In this document: positions 1-7,023 of the stretch, piece after piece
Position numbering within the stretch: the stretch's first letter is position 1
How the letters are laid out: each line of letters starts with the position of its first letter
From: an uncultured Lachnospiraceae bacterium
GTDB taxonomy: Bacteria; Bacillota; Clostridia; Lachnospirales; Lachnospiraceae
Reading direction: 5' to 3'
NCBI GenBank assembly: GCA_947177925.1
Contig: CAMWWJ010000043.1
Location: forward strand, 1 to 14,853
DNA length: 14,853 nt
Made by a program: the position numbers and the translations under genes
The notes under the pieces: generated by a model
The model's database searches: none
What the model was told of the DNA's origin: nothing
Seen by the model: only the letters and a program-made list of their open reading frames with translations

Positions 1-7
1 ATAGCTT

Positions 8-1249
8 ATGAGAAAAATAGTAATTATAGGCGGCGGCGCTTGTGGAATGTTTGGGGCAATTTGTGCCAAAAGAGCAGGAGCAGATGTACTTTTGCTGGAG
101 CATACGGACCGAATCGGGAAAAAACTGTTAGCCACAGGAAACGGAAAATGCAACTTAACAAATTTAGTCCTTAAGCCGGGTGATTATCATGGAAATCACC
201 CGTCTTTTGTGGTTCCTGTTTTAGAGAGATTTACACAATATGAGACGCTGAAGCTGTTTGAGGAAATGGGACTTGTCTGGAAAGATATAAATGGCCTTGT
301 ATACCCATACAGCAATCAGGCATCTACTGTTCTGGATCTGCTCAGAACAGAGCTTAAAAGGCTTCATGTAAAAGTGCGGACAGAGGTAAAGGTGAAAGAA
401 ATCCTGCCTGACGCAAAAAAGGGATTTGTTTTAAATACCAGTGAGGGAGAGCTTGAGGCTGACTGCGTGATTCTGGCATGCGGCAGCAAGGCGGCGCCGA
501 AAACCGGCTCGGACGGCTCAGGCTATCAGCTTGCAAAGAAGCTTGGACACTCTGTGATAGAGCCTCTTCCGGCCCTTGTGCAGCTAAAGGCGGAAGGCGG
601 TTATTTTAAAATGATTGCAGGTGTCCGTTCTGACTGCAGATTAAAGCTATACATAGAAGAGACAGCAAACAGGAAAAAAACATTGATTGCAAAAGAGTCC
701 GGTGAAGTACAGTTTACGGACTATGGCATTTCCGGCATTCCGGTATTTCAGTTCAGCAGATTTGCAGTAAGAGCCTTATGGGAAAAGAAAAAGGCTTATG
801 TGGTTTGTGATTTTTTACCGCAAATGGAAGAAACGGTTTTGTATGAATATTTAGTAAAAAAGAAAGAACGGATTTCTGACTGGGGCAGTTGTGAAGAGCT
901 GCTTCTTGGCCTGTTAAATAAAAAGCTGAACCTTATGCTGTTAAAGGAATGCGGGTTTCCCGCTCAGTCAAAGGCAGAGGAGCTTTCCGTTCACAATCTG
1001 AAAAGACTCTGCAGGCTTATGAAGCATTGGGAAATTCCATTAAAGGGGTATAATTCCTTTGAGCAGGGACAAATCTGCCAAGGCGGCATAGCAACGGAAG
1101 AATTGACGGAAAATCTGGAATCCAGGATTCATAAGGGCCTGTATTTTGCAGGTGAAATAATAGACATTGACGGAAGGTGCGGCGGCTATAATCTGCAATG
1201 GGCATGGTCATCAGCATATGTGGCTGCGGTTCATGCAGCAGAAGGATAA
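8..1249 (+). CDS. BaiN/HI0933-family NAD(P)/FAD-dependent oxidoreductase
   Basis: This is a cytosolic flavoprotein of the HI0933 (YhiN/BaiN-like) family, 413 residues, a usual length for the family. The N-terminus carries the Rossmann FAD-binding motif GGGACG (residues 8-13), with the ribose-binding acidic residue at E31. The family block ATGNGKCNLTN lies at residues 42-52. The C-terminus has GLYFAGE (377-383) followed by the family signature GGYNLQWAWSS, which closes the FAD site. The Rossmann strand begins three residues after this ATG, so the start is secure even though only 7 bp of upstream sequence are visible and no ribosome binding site can be judged. Known members include BaiN, implicated in reducing bile-acid ring double bonds, but most members have no proven substrate, so the substrate here is unknown. 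It is followed after 42 bp by a second FAD enzyme in the same direction. Confidence 0.9.
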   Translation: MRKIVIIGGGACGMFGAICAKRAGADVLLLEHTDRIGKKLLATGNGKCNLTNLVLKPGDYHGNHPSFVVPVLERFTQYETLKLFEEMGLVWKDINGLVYPYSNQASTVLDLLRTELKRLHVKVRTEVKVKEILPDAKKGFVLNTSEGELEADCVILACGSKAAPKTGSDGSGYQLAKKLGHSVIEPLPALVQLKAEGGYFKMIAGVRSDCRLKLYIEETANRKKTLIAKESGEVQFTDYGISGIPVFQFSRFAVRALWEKKKAYVVCDFLPQMEETVLYEYLVKKKERISDWGSCEELLLGLLNKKLNLMLLKECGFPAQSKAEELSVHNLKRLCRLMKHWEIPLKGYNSFEQGQICQGGIATEELTENLESRIHKGLYFAGEIIDIDGRCGGYNLQWAWSSAYVAAVHAAEG

Positions 1250-1291
1250 TTAGCCGGCCCGGACAATCATTTACCAAAAAGGAAAAAAGAA

Positions 1292-2968
1292 ATGCTTCGA
1301 ATAAATCAACTGAAGGTTCCCTTGCAATATACAAAAGAAGGGATAGAAAAGAAACTGAATAAGCTTTTGTATTTAAGGCCTGGACAGTTAACTGGCATTG
1401 AAATTATAAGGGAATCTCTGGATGCCAGGAAAAAACCTGATTTATATTACAATCTGGTAGTGGACATTCAGGTGGAACGGGAGGAGGCTGTTCTTCGGTT
1501 CTGTCAAAAGAAAAAGCTGAAAGAGATTATCCGGCTTTCCCATGAGAAGTATGAATTTCCGCCTGCAGGAGCCGGAGGGATGAAATATCCTCCCATAATA
1601 GCAGGTGCAGGCCCGGCAGGATTATTTTGCGGATACTATCTGGCAAAGGCGGGCTATAAACCTATCCTTATCGAGCAGGGCGAGCCGGTGGAAAGACGCA
1701 TGGAAACGGTAGAAGCCTTTTGGAAAGATGGAATTTTAAATCCATATTCCAATGTGCAGTTTGGTGAAGGGGGAGCCGGGACCTTTTCTGACGGAAAATT
1801 AAATACTTCCATAAAGGATAAGGCTCATAGAAGCAGGGAAATTCTAAAGGTCTTTGTGGAAATGGGAGCCAGTCCGGAAATCCTGTATAAGCAGAAGCCC
1901 CATATAGGAACCGATGTGCTGATTGACGTGGTGAAAAATATGCGGGAAGCTATTTTGGCATATGGGGGACAGGTAAGGTTTTATACAAAACTGGAAGAGC
2001 TTGTATTGGAGGGGCAGAAGTTAAAGGGAATCCGGGTAAGGAATTTAAACTGCCCCGACGGAAACCAGGATACCCTGAAAGAAACAATTCCCTGTGAACA
2101 ATTGGTGCTTGCAGTGGGACACAGCGCAAGAGATACCTTTTCCATGCTCTATAGCAGTCATGTGCCCATGGAAGCCAAAGCTTTTGCAGTTGGCTTTCGG
2201 GTGGAGCATCCACAGTCCATGATTAATAAAAGCCAGTTAGCCATTGCCGATCTGGAAGGAACCGGAATCAAAGCTGCCGATTACAAGCTGACAGCAAAAA
2301 CCTCCACCAACCGGGGAGTCTATTCTTTTTGTATGTGCCCTGGAGGATATGTGGTAAATGCAGCTTCTGAAAAAGGGGGATTGACGGTAAACGGCATGAG
2401 CTACAGCGGCCGGAACGGGAAAAATGCCAACAGTGCCATTATCATATCGGTTACTCCCGATGATTTTCCAGGCGACAGTCCTCTTGGGGGAGTGGAATTT
2501 CAAAGAAGGCTGGAAAAAAAAGCATATGAGCTTGGAAAAGGAAAGATTCCCCTTCAGCTTTACGGGGATTTTAAAGCCCGCAGAATAACAGAACAGTTAG
2601 GAAATATCGTTCCGGAAGTAAAGGGAGACTATTCCTTTGCCAATGTAAGGGATATCCTGCCGGAGGAGCTGAATCAGGCATTTATAGAAGGAATGGAAGC
2701 TTTTCATAAAAAGATTCCGGGATTTGCAAAAGAGGACGTTCCGGTTCTGGGAATAGAGGCAAGAACTTCATCGCCTCTGAGAATCCTGCGGGATAAAGGT
2801 TTTGAATCTAATATAAAGGGACTTTATCCATGTGGGGAAGGAGCCGGTTATGCAGGTGGGATTACTTCCGCAGCCATTGACGGCTTAAAAGTGGCAGAAG
2901 CCATTGTCTCAGCATATGCTCCATTGGCCTGTCAACCTATCAATAGAACGGAAAATGAGGAGAAATAA
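1292..2968 (+). CDS. COG2509-type FAD-dependent dehydrogenase
   Basis: This is a predicted cytosolic FAD-dependent oxidoreductase of 558 residues whose substrate is unknown. Residues 1-90 form the small alpha/beta N-terminal domain typical of this family, before the FAD fold. The dinucleotide-binding motif GAGPAG is at 105-110, with an acidic ribose-binding residue at E128. A family block QFGEGGAGTFSDGKL follows at 156-170. The C-terminus carries GLYPCGEGAGYAGG (510-523), the second FAD contact. The ATG at 1292 is preceded by AAAGGA about 9 bp upstream. The gene ends 2 bp before the proB start codon, and its last codons contain the proB ribosome binding site, so the two are almost certainly co-transcribed and probably translationally coupled. 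Family assignment is confident; the biochemical role is not. Confidence 0.88.
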   Translation: MLRINQLKVPLQYTKEGIEKKLNKLLYLRPGQLTGIEIIRESLDARKKPDLYYNLVVDIQVEREEAVLRFCQKKKLKEIIRLSHEKYEFPPAGAGGMKYPPIIAGAGPAGLFCGYYLAKAGYKPILIEQGEPVERRMETVEAFWKDGILNPYSNVQFGEGGAGTFSDGKLNTSIKDKAHRSREILKVFVEMGASPEILYKQKPHIGTDVLIDVVKNMREAILAYGGQVRFYTKLEELVLEGQKLKGIRVRNLNCPDGNQDTLKETIPCEQLVLAVGHSARDTFSMLYSSHVPMEAKAFAVGFRVEHPQSMINKSQLAIADLEGTGIKAADYKLTAKTSTNRGVYSFCMCPGGYVVNAASEKGGLTVNGMSYSGRNGKNANSAIIISVTPDDFPGDSPLGGVEFQRRLEKKAYELGKGKIPLQLYGDFKARRITEQLGNIVPEVKGDYSFANVRDILPEELNQAFIEGMEAFHKKIPGFAKEDVPVLGIEARTSSPLRILRDKGFESNIKGLYPCGEGAGYAGGITSAAIDGLKVAEAIVSAYAPLACQPINRTENEEK

Positions 2969-2970
2969 TT

Positions 2971-3846
2971 GTGAATATAAGAGAAACATTAAAGGATAAA
3001 AAGAGAATCGTCATTAAAATAGGCTCTTCTTCTTTGACCCATAAGGAAACAGGAGGACTTGACTATGTGAAAATGGAAGTGCTCGTAAGAGAGATTTCCA
3101 ATTTACGCAATCAGGGAAAAGATGTTATTTTAGTATCATCCGGCGCTATTGCAGTAGGAAAGAGGGCCATCCGGCTGACGGATACCACAGGGCACAGGCC
3201 GCTGGCTGTCAAACAGGCATGTGCCGCAATCGGACAGGCAAAGCTTATGATGGTCTATCAGAAGCTGTTTGCAGAGTACAATCAGACAATGGCGCAGATT
3301 TTATTGACCAAAAATACGATTTTGGATAACCTGAACCGTTATAATGCACACAATACCTTTTCGGAGCTTTTAAAATTAGGAGTGATTCCCGTTGTAAATG
3401 AAAATGATACGATTGCAACTTATGAAATACAGGTAGACGATAATGATGTGCTGGTAGGGGATAACGATACATTATCTGCCATAATTGCAGCGCTTGTGGA
3501 TGCGGATCTTTTGCTTCTGCTTTCGGATATTGACGGACTTTATACGGACGATCCCAGAAAAAATCCGGATGCTGTATTCATTGAAGAGGTGGAAGAGCTG
3601 ACAGAAGAATATATACGGATGGGAAAGGCTTCCACCGGAAGCAATGTGGGAACCGGAGGTATGAATACGAAAATAACCGCGGCTCAGATCGCCATCAACT
3701 CAGGGGCGGATATGGTAATTGCCAACAGCCGGGACATCAGCATTATACACAGAATTATGGATGGTAAAAATTTCGGAACTATATTTAGAGCAAAGAAAAA
3801 CGAAGATTTTGATTTGCAGGATTTTGTGGAAAGACTTCATCAGTAG
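2971..3846 (+). CDS. proB: Glutamate 5-kinase, short form without PUA domain
   Basis: ProB phosphorylates L-glutamate with ATP to give gamma-glutamyl phosphate, the first step of proline synthesis, in the cytosol. The amino-acid-kinase fold is complete: KIGSSSLT (17-23 region), VSSGAIAVGK (55-64), VNENDT (142-147), SDIDGLYTDDP (185-195) and GTGGMNTK (227-234). Translation starts at GTG 2971, served by GAGGAG at 2957-2962 inside the previous gene. At 291 residues it stops right after the kinase domain, so the C-terminal PUA domain found in the 367-residue E. coli enzyme is absent. An oddity is a tandem VDDNDVL/VGDNDTL at residues 155-168, where most ProB proteins have one GDND unit. The matching enzyme ProA is encoded downstream, two genes away. 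Confidence 0.95.
   Translation: MNIRETLKDKKRIVIKIGSSSLTHKETGGLDYVKMEVLVREISNLRNQGKDVILVSSGAIAVGKRAIRLTDTTGHRPLAVKQACAAIGQAKLMMVYQKLFAEYNQTMAQILLTKNTILDNLNRYNAHNTFSELLKLGVIPVVNENDTIATYEIQVDDNDVLVGDNDTLSAIIAALVDADLLLLLSDIDGLYTDDPRKNPDAVFIEEVEELTEEYIRMGKASTGSNVGTGGMNTKITAAQIAINSGADMVIANSRDISIIHRIMDGKNFGTIFRAKKNEDFDLQDFVERLHQ
3433..3474 (+). repeat. Two 21-bp tandem units inside proB
   Basis: The two adjacent 21-bp units (3433-3453 and 3454-3474) encode VDDNDVL and VGDNDTL. By eye they agree at 13 of 21 bases and 5 of 7 residues (V, D, N, D and L are shared). In-frame duplication keeps the kinase reading frame open. The divergence suggests an old event rather than a recent slip or an assembly artefact. 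Confidence 0.6.
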
Positions 3847-3860
3847 TGGAAAGGAACAGC

Positions 3861-4082
3861 ATGAATCAGGAAAAAATCAATCGGATCAACGAATTATACA
3901 GAAAATCCAAGGCTGAAGGGCTGACCGAAGAAGAAAAAAAAGAACAGGCTCTTTTGCGGGAAGAATACATTGCCAATGTGCGGGCAAATTTAAGAGGCCA
4001 GCTAAACAATATCTCCATTCAGAATCCGGATGGCACCATTACGGATCTGGGAGAAAAATACGGCAAAAAGAAGCTGCATTAA
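3861..4082 (+). CDS. DUF896 (YnzC-like) small protein
   Basis: This small, very charged protein of 73 residues belongs to the DUF896/UPF0291 family, whose best-known member is B. subtilis YnzC. The N-terminal pattern of alternating I/L and charged residues (KINRINELYRK, then LTEEEKKEQALLREEYI) fits the family's two-helix hairpin. The tail NPDGTITDLG is also typical. I chose ATG 3861 because it matches the family N-terminus and has AAAGGAA just upstream. A GTG at 3846 in the same frame would add five residues but overlaps the proB stop and lacks its own binding site. In B. subtilis ynzC lies in an SOS-induced operon, but I see no obvious LexA site here. It lies 14 bp after proB and 25 bp before the cyclo-ligase. 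Its molecular function is unknown. Confidence 0.88.
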   Translation: MNQEKINRINELYRKSKAEGLTEEEKKEQALLREEYIANVRANLRGQLNNISIQNPDGTITDLGEKYGKKKLH

Positions 4083-4107
4083 AAAGTGCAGAAGCGGGAG
4101 CAGGGAA

Positions 4108-4686
4108 ATGCAGGAAGAAAAGCGGACTCTTAGAAGGAGCATATTGAAAAGAAGGGAAGAAATGTCCTTAGAGGAACAGCTTACCCTTAGTCATGCTATT
4201 ATGGAAAACGCAGTGGCGCATTATGAATTTTTACAGGCAGAAGAAATACTTACTTATGTAAATTATAAAAGCGAGGTAAATACAAAAGGAATTATAGAAT
4301 ATGCCTTTTTGCTTGGGAAAAAGGTATATTGTCCAAAAGTTATAGGTGATGGAGAAATGGAGTTTTTTGAGATTTCTTCCATAAAGGATTTAAGAGAAGG
4401 TTATAAAGGAATTTTAGAGCCGGAAAAGACCTGTGACAGACAATGGAAGCCTTCTGGAAAAAGAGCCCTGCTTTTTATGCCGGGAGCGGTTTTTGACAGA
4501 CAGGGACACAGAATCGGATATGGAAAAGGGTTTTATGACCGTTTTTTGGAAAAAACGGCGGATTGTCTGGAAGCAAAAGCGGCATTGGCATATGAAATGC
4601 AGGTAAAAGAGGAAATTCCTTTTGAGCAGCATGATAAGTGCGTGGATATGATCATTACAGAACAGGAAGTCATTGACTGCCTGTGA
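4108..4686 (+). CDS. 5-formyltetrahydrofolate cyclo-ligase
   Basis: This enzyme uses ATP to convert 5-formyltetrahydrofolate to 5,10-methenyltetrahydrofolate, returning a dead-end storage folate to the one-carbon pool. It is 192 residues long from ATG 4108, matching the family. The N-terminus has the basic helix KRTLRRSILKRREEM, followed by the folate-fold core. The diagnostic ATP/folate site is at residues 124-145: MPGAVFD, then GHRIGYGKGFYDR. An ATG at 4030 is in frame but would overlap the previous gene and add 26 residues without family resemblance; GGGAGCAGGGAA sits immediately before 4108. Its neighbour metF, two genes on, acts on the next folate intermediates. Its 3' end overlaps the predicted proA promoter. 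Confidence 0.93.
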   Translation: MQEEKRTLRRSILKRREEMSLEEQLTLSHAIMENAVAHYEFLQAEEILTYVNYKSEVNTKGIIEYAFLLGKKVYCPKVIGDGEMEFFEISSIKDLREGYKGILEPEKTCDRQWKPSGKRALLFMPGAVFDRQGHRIGYGKGFYDRFLEKTADCLEAKAALAYEMQVKEEIPFEQHDKCVDMIITEQEVIDCL

Positions 4687-4700
4687 GAACACCATACAAT
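4673..4700 (+). promoter_or_regulatory. Sigma-A-type promoter for proA (internal)
   Basis: TTGACT (4673-4678) and TACAAT (4695-4700) are separated by 16 bp, each one base away from the sigma-A consensus. A transcript would start near 4707, about 35 nt before the proA ATG. The -35 element lies within the last codons of the upstream cyclo-ligase gene. It is a prediction from sequence only. Confidence 0.5.
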
Positions 4701-4741
4701 ATGGGAAGCGTATAGGAAAAGAAGACAGGAAGGAGATTATT

Positions 4742-5989
4742 ATGACGAATTTAGAAAAAATGGGGCAAAATGCGGTCAATGCAAAATACCGGCTGCAGCT
4801 TCTTACAACAGAAGAGAAAAATAAAGCTTTAGAGCTTGCAGCAAATAAGCTTCTTGAAAAAAAAGCGGATATTATAAGAGAAAATGAACTGGATATTCAG
4901 GCAGGAAAAGAAAAAGGAATGCATCCCGGGCTTTTAGACCGTCTGAAGCTGAATGAAGACAGGATTTTAGCAATGGCAGAAGGGATTTTACAGATTGTAA
5001 AGCTTCCTGATCCTGTGGGTGAGGTCATGGAGCGGTTTCAAAGACCAAACGGACTGGACATTGAAAAGCGGAGAGTTCCCCTTGGGGTGATCGGCATTAT
5101 TTATGAGTCCAGGCCCAATGTGACAGCAGATGCCTTTGGACTCTGTTTTAAAGCAGGAAATGCAGTGATCTTAAAGGGCGGCTCCGATGCCATTCATTCC
5201 AACATCGCCATTGCAAATGCCCTTCGGGAAGGCTTACAGGAAGCTGGAATCACAGCGGATGCCCTTCAGCTGATTGAAGATACCGACCGGGAGGTGACAA
5301 AGGCATTTATGGGCTTAAAGGAATATGTGGATGTATTGATACCAAGGGGAAGCGCCGGACTGATTCGTACCGTAACGGAAAACAGTACCATTCCGGTGAT
5401 TGAAACCGGAACGGGCAACTGTCATATTTATGTGGATGAATCTGCAGACCTTGCCATGGCGGCCGCAATCCTGAAAAATGCCAAGACCCAGCGGATTGGC
5501 GTATGCAATGCCTGTGAATCCTTAGTGGTACATAAAAATGTGGCAGAACGCTTTCTGCCTATGGCAAAGGAAGCACTGACAGAATCCCGGGTGGAAATCA
5601 GAGGAGATGAAGAGACACTGTCCATTCTTCCGGACTGTAGTAAAGCAACAGAAGAAGATTTCGGAACGGAATATCTGGATTATATTCTTTCCTGTAAGAT
5701 CGTAGACAATGTGGAAGAAGCAATTGCCCATATTAACAAATACAATACGAAGCATTCGGAAGCAATTATTACGGAAAATAAAGAAAATGCGGAAAAATTC
5801 TTACAAACCGTAGATGCGGCCTGTGTATACGTAAATGCCTCTACCCGTTATACTGATGGCTTTGAATTCGGCTTTGGTGCAGAAATCGGCATCAGCACCC
5901 AGATGCTCCATGCAAGAGGGCCTATGGGGCTAAAGGAATTGACCTCTTACAAATATGCCATTCGTGGAACCGGACAGGTGCGGCCGTAG
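4742..5989 (+). CDS. proA: Gamma-glutamyl phosphate reductase (glutamate-5-semialdehyde dehydrogenase)
   Basis: ProA reduces gamma-glutamyl phosphate with NADPH to glutamate-5-semialdehyde, which cyclises to pyrroline-5-carboxylate on the way to proline. The 415-residue length is standard. Visible features of this aldehyde-dehydrogenase-superfamily enzyme are RRVPLGVIGIIYESRPNVT (110-128), the cofactor region AVILKGGSDA (141-150), and the catalytic cysteine C255 in KTQRIGVCNA. ATG 4742 is chosen because AAGGAG ends 6 bp before it and the N-terminus then matches the family; the in-frame ATG at 4673 lies within the previous gene. The enzyme works directly on the unstable product of ProB, encoded two genes upstream. 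The third enzyme, ProC, is not in the window. Confidence 0.96.
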   Translation: MTNLEKMGQNAVNAKYRLQLLTTEEKNKALELAANKLLEKKADIIRENELDIQAGKEKGMHPGLLDRLKLNEDRILAMAEGILQIVKLPDPVGEVMERFQRPNGLDIEKRRVPLGVIGIIYESRPNVTADAFGLCFKAGNAVILKGGSDAIHSNIAIANALREGLQEAGITADALQLIEDTDREVTKAFMGLKEYVDVLIPRGSAGLIRTVTENSTIPVIETGTGNCHIYVDESADLAMAAAILKNAKTQRIGVCNACESLVVHKNVAERFLPMAKEALTESRVEIRGDEETLSILPDCSKATEEDFGTEYLDYILSCKIVDNVEEAIAHINKYNTKHSEAIITENKENAEKFLQTVDAACVYVNASTRYTDGFEFGFGAEIGISTQMLHARGPMGLKELTSYKYAIRGTGQVRP

Positions 5990-6030
5990 GAGTTTAAGCA
6001 GGAGCAAATATAGAAAGTTGGTAAACAAAA

Positions 6031-6891
6031 ATGAAGATTTCAGACATATACAGCAAAAAGAAAAGGAGCCTGTCCTTTGAGATTTTTCCACCCAAAAAGG
6101 ACAGCGAGCTGAAAAATATTGATGCCACGCTGGAAGTTTTATGCCAGTTAAAACCGGATTTCATCAGCGTCACATTTGGGGCAGGAGGCAGCTCAAACTG
6201 TAATCGTACCATAGAGCTTGCGAAAAAAATCAAATATGAGTATCAGGTGGAGCCGGTAGTTCATCTGACCTGTCTTAGCTACGATAAAGCGGAGATAGAT
6301 GAATTTTCAAAGGTTTTAGCAGCAGAAGGCATTCAAAACGTGCTAGCCCTGAGAGGGGATAAAAATCCCAATATTCAGGAGAAGGAAGATTTTAAACATG
6401 CTTCCGATTTAATGGAATACTTGAGCGGGAAAGGAAATTTCTGCATGGCTGGAGCCTGCTATCCCGAGTGTCATCCCGAATCGGAAAACAGAGTCAGTGA
6501 AATCAGACATTTAAAGAAAAAAGTGGATGCGGGAGCACAAGTGCTGCTTTCCCAGTTGTTTTTTGACAACGATTACTTTTTCCGCTTTGTGGAGGATTGC
6601 AGGATCGGCGGTATCAATGTGCCGATTATTCCGGGAATCATGCCGGTAATCAACGCAGCCCAGATCAAAAGAATGGTAACTATGTGCGGAGCCTCTTTTC
6701 CCATGCGCTTTCAAAAAATCATCCATAAGTTTGAAGATAATAAAGAAGCCCTTTTTGATGCGGGAATGTCCTATGCTCTAAGCCAGATCATAGACTTATT
6801 GGTCAATGATATTGATGGGATTCATTTGTATACCATGAACAATCCGGCTGTGGCTGGGAAAATATGTGAGGGAATACGGAATATCATATAA
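6031..6891 (+). CDS. metF: Methylenetetrahydrofolate reductase
   Basis: MetF reduces 5,10-methylenetetrahydrofolate to 5-methyltetrahydrofolate using FAD. It supplies methyl groups for methionine synthesis, and in acetogens it works in the methyl branch of acetyl-CoA formation. The TIM-barrel enzyme is 286 residues, close to the E. coli length. SFEIFPPK contains E17, the counterpart of the catalytic glutamate E28 of E. coli. DFISVTFGAGGS (43-54), the FAD-site LALRGD ending at D110, and LLSQLFFDN with Q175 are all present. The start is fixed by the family N-terminus MKISDIY, but the ribosome binding site is weak: two AGGAG stretches lie about 27 and 39 bp upstream, too far away, and an in-frame stop at 6022 excludes an earlier start. 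No metV-like zinc protein gene is adjacent. Confidence 0.95.
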   Translation: MKISDIYSKKKRSLSFEIFPPKKDSELKNIDATLEVLCQLKPDFISVTFGAGGSSNCNRTIELAKKIKYEYQVEPVVHLTCLSYDKAEIDEFSKVLAAEGIQNVLALRGDKNPNIQEKEDFKHASDLMEYLSGKGNFCMAGACYPECHPESENRVSEIRHLKKKVDAGAQVLLSQLFFDNDYFFRFVEDCRIGGINVPIIPGIMPVINAAQIKRMVTMCGASFPMRFQKIIHKFEDNKEALFDAGMSYALSQIIDLLVNDIDGIHLYTMNNPAVAGKICEGIRNII

Positions 6892-6953
6892 ATTCTGTTT
6901 TTTACTGAAGTCCAAAATAACAGTGAACGGTCATTTTGTACCATGGAACGGTA

Positions 6954-6982
6954 TTTAAGAGAAACAGAGGCTGTGATACAAT
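6954..6982 (+). promoter_or_regulatory. Possible extended -10 promoter before miaB
   Basis: The 132-bp gap after metF contains TACAAT (6977-6982) preceded by TGA, an extended -10 element. A poor -35 match, TTTAAG (6954-6959), lies 17 bp upstream. Transcription would start near 6989, about 35 nt before the chosen miaB start. No terminator is visible between metF and this site, so read-through from upstream is also possible. Confidence 0.35.
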
Positions 6983-7023
6983 ACACTTGTATGGCAGCTC
7001 CTTTGTGCGAAAAGGAGTTGAAG

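Noticed and set aside
4030..4107. Earlier ATG for the formyltetrahydrofolate cyclo-ligase
   Set aside because: It would overlap the DUF896 gene by over 50 bp and adds a stretch without family resemblance; 4108 fits the family N-terminus.
6892..6935. Terminator after metF
   Set aside because: ACTG/CAGT with a 13-base loop is too weak, and the T-run lies before the stem rather than after it.
6943..7023. Earlier ATG for miaB adding 27 residues
   Set aside because: The extra residues do not resemble MiaB, there is no ribosome binding site before 6943, and the stretch overlaps a likely -10 element; ATG 7024 has AAAGGAG in the right place.
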